Source: Acidobacteriota bacterium (lineage in GTDB: Bacteria > Acidobacteriota > UBA4820 > DSQY01). Taken from it: 43,563 nucleotides of DNA. The position numbers and the translations under genes were made by a program. The stretch lies in NCBI GenBank assembly GCA_021833665.1, contig JAKBES010000004.1, positions 1-43,563 on the forward strand, given 5' to 3'. The notes below the pieces were generated by a model, which did no database searches, was not told the origin of the DNA, and worked only from the letters and a program-made list of their open reading frames with translations. Shown here in pieces: positions 1-7,924 of this stretch (position 1 is the first letter of the stretch; every line of letters starts with the position of its first letter).

Positions 1-1
1 C

Positions 2-415
2 AACCTGCTCAGCGCCATCCAGCGCGGCCGCCAGAAGCGGGCCATGGGCGAAGTCCGCTCCATCGCCACAGCCGCCCAGGCTTATGCCACGGACGCCCAG
101 ATCTTCCCCATCGGAACGGGCGCCTTCGCGGATCCGACAAACGGCGTTAAGAGCGACCTGACACCGGACTACATCAAGTCCATCCCCGCCACCGACCCTT
201 GGAACAAGGCCTACCAGTACGGCGCTACCACCAAGGGGACGGACTTCGGTACTGCTTCTTTTGGTAAGGACGCGGCCGTTGACCTGGCCGTTTGGGGTAC
301 AGTGAGCGCCAACAGCTTCGTCCCAGTGAACACCGGATGCTTCGAGTGCGACATCGTGTGGTTTGACGATGGCTTCCTCGTCAAGCCCGAAGGCAAGCAG
401 TCCAAGTGCAAGTAA
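2..415 (+). CDS. Type IV pilin / GspG-like pseudopilin, 3' part
   Basis: The reading frame is open from the window edge (first whole codon at 2), so the prepilin leader and most of the hydrophobic N-terminal helix lie outside. The visible part begins in the helix (AIQRGRQKRAMGEVRSIATA) and continues with AQAYATDAQIFP, a C-terminal domain opening with a YIKSIPATDPW segment, and three cysteines near the end. The helix-to-domain transition and the DPW motif match major pseudopilins (GspG) and short pilins of type II secretion/type IV pilus systems, which assemble into a periplasmic or surface fibre. The ATG at 44 in the ORF track is internal, not the start. A strong terminator follows directly. 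It is convergent with the glycosyltransferase cluster, which makes it a possible but unproven glycoprotein acceptor. Pilin and pseudopilin cannot be told apart from this fragment. Confidence 0.85.
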   Translation, partial: NLLSAIQRGRQKRAMGEVRSIATAAQAYATDAQIFPIGTGAFADPTNGVKSDLTPDYIKSIPATDPWNKAYQYGATTKGTDFGTASFGKDAAVDLAVWGTVSANSFVPVNTGCFECDIVWFDDGFLVKPEGKQSKCK

Positions 416-438
416 GTTTGAGCCGCGACTGAATGATC

Positions 439-470
439 AAGGGGCCCCGAGAGGGGCCTCTTTTCTTTTT
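439..470 (+). terminator. Rho-independent terminator of the pilin gene
   Basis: A 10-bp stem (AAGGGGCCCC / GGGGCCTCTT) closes on a GAGA tetraloop and is followed by TTTTCTTTTT. It lies 24 nt past the pilin stop codon. The opposite strand lacks a T-tract after the same hairpin, so it should terminate the plus strand only. Confidence 0.9.
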
Positions 471-510
471 GTTCCCCGGCTTCTCACCCATCCGCCGCAG
501 TTCTTCAGAA

Positions 511-2466
511 CTAGCCACCCTTTTCGGCCTGCTCCTCGCGGGTGGCCACGACCGGCACCCTATCGGTAAGCTTGTAGAGCAACCACCCCCCCGCCCGAGC
601 AACCACAGGAAAGCTGTAAGTTCGTGTCGTCACAATGTAATTCAGGTGGATTTCGCTGTAGCGGCGGCGCAGGCTAAGAAGTGCCCCTTCGTCCATGTTG
701 GGCTCGCCCGTGAACGCCTCATGTCCCAGGTAGGCTTCAGACCCATAGAGCGCTTCGAAACGGGCGCGCCACTCCATGGCGTAGGCGCGGTTGAACTCGG
801 CGGGGATCATATCCTCCAGCGTCACGAAGGAGCTTCGGTGTGTCATGAGCCTGAAGCTGTCCCACCCGGCGGGGATGATGACTGTAGCGTCCCTTGGAAC
901 GTAAGCCGAGACGGCGCGCGCCATGAGCGCCCGGGCAGGCGGGAGAGGCGTGTAGCGGTACCACAACATGGCCTTGGACCGGCTGTACCTATAGAACCAT
1001 CCGATGTCAGGGGTCCGCCCGAGGGTCTCTACAGCGAACCGGCCCGGCTGGACGACACAGAGCGCCATGAAAGCGATGAAGAGCGCCGCGGGCAGGGCAC
1101 GCGCGGGAAACCGCCGTCCGAGCAAGAGAATCCCTATGGCGGCCACCCCTCCGAAGACTGCCGTGCGTGACTGCACTTGAGCACTGGGCTCGGCAAGGTT
1201 GGGAAAAATTCCGAAGTAGTAGTCGAGGGCATAGAGCCCGAGAACGGTCATGACGCCCCCGAGGAGGCCGGGACGCCCCAGAGCCCGGACCCGCCCCGCG
1301 AGTCTCAACGCGGCGGGTCTTGGCTCCTGAACCTCCGCCGCACCCACCGCCAGAGCGGCCCCGGCCACTTGGAACAGTGGATTGTCCGACATCCATGCAC
1401 CCGCCGACAAGGCCCCGAGAAGCACAAAGAGCCAGCGGCGCTCCATGAGGAGCCCGGTGACGAGTGGAACGAGGGCGAGGCTCGCCACCAGGATCAAGTA
1501 GAGACACCCCCGCATGAGGGAGAGCTGGACGGGGAGAACCATCCGAAAGAAGGCCCCCCAAACGCTCACCAGCCCCAAGAGTACGGTGGACAGTACAAGG
1601 AGGAGCCCGACCCGCTCGGCCCGCCCCCACCGGCCTCTCGAACGAAGATACACGGCCATCCCCGTGTAGGCGAGCAGGTAGCCGAAGATATGTTGCCAGG
1701 GACGGGGCGTCCAGCATTCGGGGAAGAGGCACGCAGCACCCCGGGAGGAGATGGCATACCATTGGGAATCGTAGAATCCCTGCATGTCATGCATGCCCGG
1801 CGCCTTGCCGGCCCACCAGAGGAGCAAAAGAATGCACGGCACGAGCCCTAAGACCAGCGCGGCCAGTTTCTTGTACTCCTTCTCCGAAAGATAAAGAAAG
1901 GTTGCGGCCCCGGCGGCTTGGGCCACGGAAAGGAGATGAATCAGAGTCGCGGCGCAGAACGAGAGCACTGCCTTGGTTGTACGGGATCGGATAAGGGCCG
2001 CGAGCCCGAACATGGCCAGCATGTAGGCGATGTTCCGCGTAGTCAGGTACGGGTCCACCGTGTCCTGGCCGCTTCCGGGCAATTCGTAGACGGGGGTCCA
2101 GAGAAGCACCGCCACCCAGGCCGCCCTGCGGTCCTCGAACCAAGCGAGTCCGAGCTTGAAGACCGCCCAAAGGGTCAGGTAGCTTACGGCGACGTTGCCC
2201 CACAGCATGAGCGCTTTGAGATCCATGAAGCGAGCGAGCCAAGCCACTGCCGCCCAGAGGAACGACTCCCTGGGAAACCGGAGCCAGAATAAATAGTCGT
2301 GAGGGAAAAGGGCGGGGTCGTTCCAGTGAAGGACGAAGGGAAGATAGAGGTTCTGGTCACCCACCGCGAAGGCGTAGCCCCTGTAAGCAAGAGCCAGGGC
2401 GGTCCAGGCGGCCAGGGGCAGATGTTCACGAAGGAGGGCGGTCCTCCAGCCTTCCCAGCGCGCCAT
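511..2466 (-). CDS. Polytopic membrane protein, family A copy 1 (putative GT-C glycosyltransferase)
   Basis: Predicted 651-residue integral membrane protein with about a dozen hydrophobic segments and a C-terminal soluble part. After TM1 it carries GDQNLYLPF (Asp37) and FPHDY (55-58). The same signature occurs in two other genes of this cluster (10134-12047 and 14386-16383), as does a C-terminal block of the form VPxxxxVxxPxxWxxFR...RSSFVTxxD. An acidic residue in the first periplasmic loop of a multi-TM protein is typical of GT-C enzymes using polyprenyl-phosphate sugars. The exact family is not certain; DUF6798-type proteins look similar. The track start at 2544 overlaps the upstream gene by 74 nt. 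The ATG at 2466 is preferred because it is preceded by GAGGTG and sits 4 nt after the upstream stop. Last gene of the cluster; no clear terminator follows on this strand. Confidence 0.75.
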   Translation of the reverse strand: MARWEGWRTALLREHLPLAAWTALALAYRGYAFAVGDQNLYLPFVLHWNDPALFPHDYLFWLRFPRESFLWAAVAWLARFMDLKALMLWGNVAVSYLTLWAVFKLGLAWFEDRRAAWVAVLLWTPVYELPGSGQDTVDPYLTTRNIAYMLAMFGLAALIRSRTTKAVLSFCAATLIHLLSVAQAAGAATFLYLSEKEYKKLAALVLGLVPCILLLLWWAGKAPGMHDMQGFYDSQWYAISSRGAACLFPECWTPRPWQHIFGYLLAYTGMAVYLRSRGRWGRAERVGLLLVLSTVLLGLVSVWGAFFRMVLPVQLSLMRGCLYLILVASLALVPLVTGLLMERRWLFVLLGALSAGAWMSDNPLFQVAGAALAVGAAEVQEPRPAALRLAGRVRALGRPGLLGGVMTVLGLYALDYYFGIFPNLAEPSAQVQSRTAVFGGVAAIGILLLGRRFPARALPAALFIAFMALCVVQPGRFAVETLGRTPDIGWFYRYSRSKAMLWYRYTPLPPARALMARAVSAYVPRDATVIIPAGWDSFRLMTHRSSFVTLEDMIPAEFNRAYAMEWRARFEALYGSEAYLGHEAFTGEPNMDEGALLSLRRRYSEIHLNYIVTTRTYSFPVVARAGGWLLYKLTDRVPVVATREEQAEKGG

Positions 2467-2470
2467 CACC

Positions 2471-4753
2471 TCACCCCTTCCTCCGCCTTGGGTCCCGCCG
2501 GCGGGCCACGAAGATTCCAGCCAACAACAAGAGGCCGGTACCACCGCTCACGGCCAAGCCAGCCCAAAACCAGGGCTCATGGTACTCCATCTCCACCACG
2601 TGGGTGCCGCTGGGCACGGCCACCGCCTGAAACGTCGCGTACGCTCTCAAAATGGGGACAGGGTGGCCGTCGAGCGTCGCTCGCCAACCCGGGCGCGTGT
2701 TTTGCAGGACGACAAACACGCTTGGGGCGGCGCCATCAAGCCGCCAGCGCCACCTGTCCGCCCGAGCCTCCAACCAAGTCACGGCCGGAGGGGACCAGGC
2801 ATCGCCCGGAGGTGGGCCGAAAGGGGGCGCGGCGTCGAGGACGACCTTGTCCCGCCAAGTCCCAGAGTCCACCATCCTGAAGGTCGCAGCCAGTTGGCGA
2901 AGATAGAGTGGCTCCACCTGCCATGAGCCCATCGCCCGGGCCCATGGCGCCGAGTCCGCAACTTCCCGAATGGTCAAGTCGCAGGGTTGACGAACGCCCC
3001 ATCCCTTGAGCGACGGCCGAACCGAGTCCCGTACGATCCATTTGACACCTAGAAACGCTAACAGTTCCTCATTTTGGCGCGGCATCCATTGTTGAAACCC
3101 AATTTGGGGTATCTGCCAATGCTGTGCAAAGTCGACGAACGTGGAGAGCACCATCGGATTGTTTGTCCGGATATCCCATATCCCCCAGTTCATTCCTTGG
3201 TTGGGAGATAGGTCGGTCATCCCATCGGAGCGCTTGAGGTACTCGCCTGTAAAACGCCATCGGCCTTTGGCGGCACCTTCATCAAGCATCTTCCGCACCA
3301 CGGGCGGTGCAGTCTCCGGGCGGGTGAAATCCAGGTCCGTGCACAGCCGCCATAGCCGCATGGGCAGAACCAGGGGGAGAACCGCCAACACCGCTGCTGC
3401 GAAGACAACGAGGCTCAACCGAACCTGGTTTGCGAAAGGCTTCCAGACTGCGGCCACGAGGAGCGCCCAGCAGGCCAACTCCGTGATACCTACACCCGCA
3501 TAGCGGACCGGAGCGAACGCTTCGAAGGTCCACTCCGAGGCTAGCCACGCGAGAGTGTAGTACCACCCAGCCCCATAAGAGAGGCCACGGAGCACAAGCG
3601 AGGATCGGCCTTCTTCCCCGCGGCGCGAAAGCTCAAATAGTCCCTCTACGGCGAGCCACGTCAGGCCGAACCTCAGCGCCTCTTCCCCGTAAGCCGCGAT
3701 CAGGTTCCCCCCTAGTGAGAGTACCCAGCGCGCGGGTCCGCCATGGAGCCAAGGCGACATGGTCGCGAAACCGTACACCGCAAGCGCCAAGAAGAACCAG
3801 CGGCGCACCCCTACCCCGCAAGAAATACCCACGACCGCTAGGGCCCAGACAGGCATCGATACATAGACTGTACTGGAGGGATCAGCAAGGTTCCACCACG
3901 GAATGTACGGACCACCATCCCACATCGTCTTGTAGTTCTGATACGCATGGAAGCCGACAAGAAACGGCCAGGCCACGGGGGCGGCCAGAAGAAAGGCGAC
4001 CACCGCCGCTCCGATCCCCAGCCCCAGGCGCCTCCACGCGGGCCAATCTGAGACAGTCCAGTAATAGGCGCCGAGGATTATCAGATAGAACACGCCTACG
4101 ACGGGGTGGCCCGAGAACAGAACGAGCGCGGCGCTCGCGCTCAGGATCGTGAAGCCCCACGGCTTTCCCTTGAGCCACCTCTCACACCCCCAAAAAGACC
4201 ATGCAACACACCAGAGCGCCAGAGAACTAGAAAGCACTAAGGTCTGCTGCGTTAGCGGATTGAAGGCCATCACAAGCCCACCGATGGCTGCCAGCCACGG
4301 ATTCAGGCCTCTCTCGCGCCAGTACAGCGCGAACCCGGCCATTCCGAAGAGGGCCGCCAGCGACAGACCAAGGGAGTAGGTCCAAGCTGAAGGGCTGAAA
4401 AAAAACAGCCAGAAGAAGGGAGAGAATATGTGGTAGTTGGGGTCAGAAGCCACGGGCTGTCCGCACGCGATTTCGGGGTTCCAGAGAGGGAGATGCCCCC
4501 GGGAAAGTTCTCTGGCCAAAAAGGTCTTATAGGGAACGAAGAGGAGGTGAAGCGACGTATCTTCGCGGACGGGCCACCGCCCCATTTTTCGAGGCACATC
4601 GCTCAGCGGCGCACCCGTGATGCGAGGCTCAAGGAGGCGATACCCCATGAGGTTTTTGTGGGCGAAGAGGACAGGCCCGAAGGCCAGCATCCAGAACCCT
4701 AAGATCAAGGCCAGGCCAGCCCACCATGTCCAACTGAGAGGGCTTCGCTTCAT
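2471..4753 (-). CDS. YfhO-like polytopic membrane protein, family B copy 1
   Basis: Predicted 760 residues, with roughly a dozen TM segments followed by a C-terminal periplasmic beta-rich domain and a last TM. The N-terminal loop has EDTSL (Asp65) and GHLPLWNP (87-93), and the C-terminus has PGWRATLDGHPVPIL plus GTHVVEMEY. This loop and C-terminal module are the hallmark of YfhO-family membrane proteins, a GT-C-like group. In Bacillus, YfhO is linked to glycosylation of lipoteichoic acid. The ORF-track start is a GTG at 4771 that overlaps the upstream stop. The ATG at 4753 is preferred because GAGG lies 8 nt upstream. Two diverged paralogs are in the cluster (7921-10137, 12029-14386). Transfer of a sugar from a polyprenyl carrier is inferred, not shown. 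Confidence 0.8.
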   Translation of the reverse strand: MKRSPLSWTWWAGLALILGFWMLAFGPVLFAHKNLMGYRLLEPRITGAPLSDVPRKMGRWPVREDTSLHLLFVPYKTFLARELSRGHLPLWNPEIACGQPVASDPNYHIFSPFFWLFFFSPSAWTYSLGLSLAALFGMAGFALYWRERGLNPWLAAIGGLVMAFNPLTQQTLVLSSSLALWCVAWSFWGCERWLKGKPWGFTILSASAALVLFSGHPVVGVFYLIILGAYYWTVSDWPAWRRLGLGIGAAVVAFLLAAPVAWPFLVGFHAYQNYKTMWDGGPYIPWWNLADPSSTVYVSMPVWALAVVGISCGVGVRRWFFLALAVYGFATMSPWLHGGPARWVLSLGGNLIAAYGEEALRFGLTWLAVEGLFELSRRGEEGRSSLVLRGLSYGAGWYYTLAWLASEWTFEAFAPVRYAGVGITELACWALLVAAVWKPFANQVRLSLVVFAAAVLAVLPLVLPMRLWRLCTDLDFTRPETAPPVVRKMLDEGAAKGRWRFTGEYLKRSDGMTDLSPNQGMNWGIWDIRTNNPMVLSTFVDFAQHWQIPQIGFQQWMPRQNEELLAFLGVKWIVRDSVRPSLKGWGVRQPCDLTIREVADSAPWARAMGSWQVEPLYLRQLAATFRMVDSGTWRDKVVLDAAPPFGPPPGDAWSPPAVTWLEARADRWRWRLDGAAPSVFVVLQNTRPGWRATLDGHPVPILRAYATFQAVAVPSGTHVVEMEYHEPWFWAGLAVSGGTGLLLLAGIFVARRRDPRRRKG

Positions 4754-4763
4754 CTCCCTGACC

Positions 4764-6332
4764 TCAATCACGGCTCGGTCCCCCCTTTTGCCGGCGGTAT
4801 GCCACCGCGTTGCCCACGATGCTGGCCCTCGTGTAGTCTAGCCGAAGAACCCGCCCAACGGGCGAGGCGGGATCCAGGTACTCCAACTCCATGCCGGGGG
4901 TCACCAAGATCCACTTGGGGCGGTTCTTGAGGATCTGCTCGGCCACGATTTGGTGGTCTCCCATGGAATTGTAATCGCGGTCTAATGGCAAAAAATAGGT
5001 GTAGCCCACGGCGGCGGGGGCCGAGTAGAGATAGACTTCGCCCCCCTCCGGAAACGCGGCAATGGTGTCTCCTGGCGCTAGAACACCCGGCGAGTTCAAC
5101 CATCGGTTCACGGCCTGGTCGCGGATGGGACGGTCCACGTCGGTCCACTCCCACGCCTCTGGTGCGTGAGCCCACAGGCCCCGCGTGTGATAGACGGCAC
5201 CGGAGGCCAGCAGGCACGCCAACATGACCTGGCCCGCGATCCGCGCCCCCCGCGGCCAAGCCGCCCAGCCACCCCAGGCCACGAGCCACAGGGGCGCGAG
5301 GATGGCGGAGGCGAAGACCACGTGGAGCCAGTTGGCGCTGCCCCTCGCCGTCAAGCCGAGCATGAGGAAAGTCGCCAGGATAGCCGCGACGGGCCATGGA
5401 TCGCCCAAATTCTTGCGCCGGAGTATCCGCGCGAACTGGACCATCGCCACGGCCACCAGAGCCAGAAGTATGAGCACCAGCGTCCCATACAGCAAAAGGC
5501 CCGCCAGGGACGTCACCACCTGCCCGAAAGAAACGTGCGCCCCCAAAGCGCGCCAGAGATCTCCCACGCGCCAGGGCAGGTCTTGGAGTGCGGCGCCTGC
5601 GTTCTCGTTCCCCTCGCGGCTGTAGTTGCGCATGGGCCAGAGGATGACGTCTCGGATGAGCGCAGGCAGGGCTCCGAGGAGCGTGAGGCCGATCAGCACC
5701 GGCCCCCAGATGGCGGCGATTCCCCCGGCCCAGGCGGCGAGCGCCGGGAACTTGCGGCGAGAGCCTTGCAGGAGCAGAACGAGCGAACAGGCCGCCAGCA
5801 AGAGGCCCGCGGTCTGCGTGAAAAGCCCCCCAAGGCCCGTGCAGAGCCCCGCGCTGAAGGCGGCCATGGCACTCGCCTCCTCGGGCCTAGCGAGAGCCGC
5901 GGCCAAACCCGCGGCACAGGCCGCCGCCATCCAGTGGTGCGAGGGGACGGCCCAGAACCCGAAGAGGGCCACGGGAACCACCGCCGCCCACGGGCAGGAC
6001 GAGCCCGCGCTCCAGCCTCGTCGCCGGAGGGCCCATGTGGTGAGTCCGAAGAAGGCGATCATGCCTAAGCTGGAGGCATAGCGTCCCACCGTCAACGTGG
6101 ATGTCCCCACCGCCTTGAACACGGCAGCCAGGATCAGGAAGATCCCCGGCGGGATGAAGTTGAAGAAATCCCGGTAGGGTATCTGCCCCATAACCACCCG
6201 GTGAGCGTCGTACACGACGATGAACTCGTCCCACTTGGGCGGGTTCATGACGGGGCTGATCTGCGCGGCGAGAACACCCAACACCAACAAGCCCATCCCC
6301 GCGCACGCCGCGCAGTCCATGCGGCGGCTCAT
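4764..6332 (-). CDS. GT39/ArnT-like membrane glycosyltransferase, family C copy 1
   Basis: Predicted 522-residue polytopic protein. The first periplasmic loop has PPKWDE (Asp35, Glu36) followed by YRDFFNFIPPG (53-63), resembling the acidic loop of PMT/ArnT-type GT-C enzymes that bind polyprenyl-phosphate sugars. The C-terminal soluble part contains AAFPEGGEVYLYS and a Rossmann-like stretch ending in RVLRLDY. It is most similar to the adjacent upstream gene (6329-7924), with which it shares both segments, so the two look like an old tandem duplication. The start is taken at the ATG at 6332, not the 45-residue upstream extension in the track. It overlaps the previous stop as ATGA and has GGAAGGGA upstream. 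Substrate unknown. Confidence 0.78.
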   Translation of the reverse strand: MSRRMDCAACAGMGLLVLGVLAAQISPVMNPPKWDEFIVVYDAHRVVMGQIPYRDFFNFIPPGIFLILAAVFKAVGTSTLTVGRYASSLGMIAFFGLTTWALRRRGWSAGSSCPWAAVVPVALFGFWAVPSHHWMAAACAAGLAAALARPEEASAMAAFSAGLCTGLGGLFTQTAGLLLAACSLVLLLQGSRRKFPALAAWAGGIAAIWGPVLIGLTLLGALPALIRDVILWPMRNYSREGNENAGAALQDLPWRVGDLWRALGAHVSFGQVVTSLAGLLLYGTLVLILLALVAVAMVQFARILRRKNLGDPWPVAAILATFLMLGLTARGSANWLHVVFASAILAPLWLVAWGGWAAWPRGARIAGQVMLACLLASGAVYHTRGLWAHAPEAWEWTDVDRPIRDQAVNRWLNSPGVLAPGDTIAAFPEGGEVYLYSAPAAVGYTYFLPLDRDYNSMGDHQIVAEQILKNRPKWILVTPGMELEYLDPASPVGRVLRLDYTRASIVGNAVAYRRQKGGPSRD

Positions 6333-7924
6333 GGCGTTCCCTTCCTTCGGTAGATCACGGCGTCGGCCACGAGGGCGTAGCGCACGTAGTCGCGCCTCAG
6401 GACCGTTGCCACCGGTGAGGAGGAGTCGAGGTAGTCGGTCTCCCGCTCCGCCGTCAGGATGATGCACTTGGGCTTGCGAACCTCAAGCTGGGCCGCCACG
6501 ATCTGGTGATCCGCCATGGTGTTGTAGTGGTCGCACAGGGGCAGGAAGAGGGTGTACCCCACGGCGGCGGGACGGGTGTAAAGATAGACCTGTCCCCCCT
6601 CGGGAAACGCGGCAACCGTGTCCGAGGGCAACAGCCACGGCTGGGCGCGAAGCCATGTATTGACGGGTGCCTCGCGCGTAGGGCGGTCCACGTCGGTGAA
6701 CTCCCAAAGCGCGGGGCGGTGGTAGAGGAGGAACCCCAGATGGAACATCGTAAGGGCCGCGAAGGCACAGGCGAGCGCCGCCGCGCTCGCGCGCCGCCCA
6801 CGAGAAACACCCAGGGCGGCTGGCGGTCCCAGCATGGCCCAAGCCACCGTCACGGGACCCAGCACGTAAACCAAGTGGAGGAAATCGGTCTTCCCGCTGA
6901 GGAATAGAGCCAAGTCGAGAAAGGCTAGTGCCATGGCGGCGATCGCAAGACGTGTCCCCATGCGCCGCTCTCGAACGATCCCCGCGAAGTGCCGTATGGC
7001 CAGCCACAGGGCAAAGAGAGAAACCGCCACAAGGCCCGCATAGACCAGCGTCCCCGAGAGAGCCCAGAGGACCCACGAGAGCCGCCCTACCGCTTCTGGC
7101 CGTTGCCAGAGAGCCCCGAACCGGCTGGGAAGGTCGGCCAGCAACCCTACCGCGTTCGGGCCACCCTCCGCGCCGTAACTTCGGGCCGTCCAAAGAATGG
7201 TATCGTTCCACCAAGCGTTCAGGGCACCTTCGCCTCCAAACCACAGCAGGGAGGCGCCGGCGGTGAGGACCAGGCCGAGGGCCGCCCAAGCGCTGCCTTG
7301 CACGCGCCTCTGGCCGCCGAGGGCCCAGAGAATGCCCCAGTACATTGCCATCTCCACGGCTGTCGTCTGCAAGATCATGAAGGCGGCCCCGCCCAGGGCT
7401 CCGATCCACACCCAGCCCCAGGCCCCCCGCACCTTGCCTTCACCGAAGTCGTAAGCTTCAAGGGATGCGAGCCAGATCAACACCCCGAGCCAGTGATGGG
7501 AGGGCACGGGCCAGAAGGCGAAGAGCCCAAGAGGAAAGAGGCACGCCAGCCCCGCGGCCCACCCGCGCGGCCATGAGGCGCGGCGCAGGGCGCGGGCGCA
7601 CAGCCACGTGCTAAGGAGCGCGACGACCAGGGCCCACCAGCGCCCCAGGGTCAGCGTGGCGGGAGAACCCCACAGGCGGAACCAACCCGCGAGGGCGTAG
7701 AAGATCGCCGGCGGGGTGAAGTTGAAGAAATCCCGGTACGGGACCGCACCGCCCAGCACGCGCTGGGCGTCGTAGACCATGAGGCATTCGTCCCACTTGG
7801 CGGGAGTGGCTACGGGGCTCATCTTGAGCAAGAGCCAGAGGATAATCAGGAGACCCACGGCCGTGCTCAGAAGAATCGTGCGCGCCGGATGTTTCAGGTG
7901 AGCCAGACGGGGGGCCGGAATCAA
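6329..7924 (-). CDS. GT39/ArnT-like membrane glycosyltransferase, family C copy 2
   Basis: About 531 residues, polytopic, with PAKWDE (44-46 acidic) and YRDFFNFTPPA in the first loop, and a C-terminal AAFPEGGQVYLYT block parallel to the downstream copy. The start needs a decision. The ORF track uses an ATG at 7963 with no good ribosome binding site and a 43-nt overlap with the upstream gene. A TTG at 7922-7924 lies within a TTGA overlap with the upstream stop and has GGGGAGG 6 nt before it. That matches the 4-nt overlaps of neighbouring junctions, so TTG is preferred here; 7963 remains possible. Predicted to transfer a sugar from a polyprenyl phosphate on the outer face of the inner membrane. 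Acceptor unknown. Confidence 0.75.
   Translation of the reverse strand: MIPAPRLAHLKHPARTILLSTAVGLLIILWLLLKMSPVATPAKWDECLMVYDAQRVLGGAVPYRDFFNFTPPAIFYALAGWFRLWGSPATLTLGRWWALVVALLSTWLCARALRRASWPRGWAAGLACLFPLGLFAFWPVPSHHWLGVLIWLASLEAYDFGEGKVRGAWGWVWIGALGGAAFMILQTTAVEMAMYWGILWALGGQRRVQGSAWAALGLVLTAGASLLWFGGEGALNAWWNDTILWTARSYGAEGGPNAVGLLADLPSRFGALWQRPEAVGRLSWVLWALSGTLVYAGLVAVSLFALWLAIRHFAGIVRERRMGTRLAIAAMALAFLDLALFLSGKTDFLHLVYVLGPVTVAWAMLGPPAALGVSRGRRASAAALACAFAALTMFHLGFLLYHRPALWEFTDVDRPTREAPVNTWLRAQPWLLPSDTVAAFPEGGQVYLYTRPAAVGYTLFLPLCDHYNTMADHQIVAAQLEVRKPKCIILTAERETDYLDSSSPVATVLRRDYVRYALVADAVIYRRKGTP

Noticed and set aside
499-512. AGTTCTTCAGAACT palindrome as terminator of the long cluster
   Set aside because: Short stem overlapping the stop codon, with no U-tract after it.
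5166-6068. 300-aa plus-strand ORF and other plus ORFs across 433-9543
   Set aside because: Arg/Pro/Glu/His-rich antisense frames of membrane-protein genes; no supported starts.
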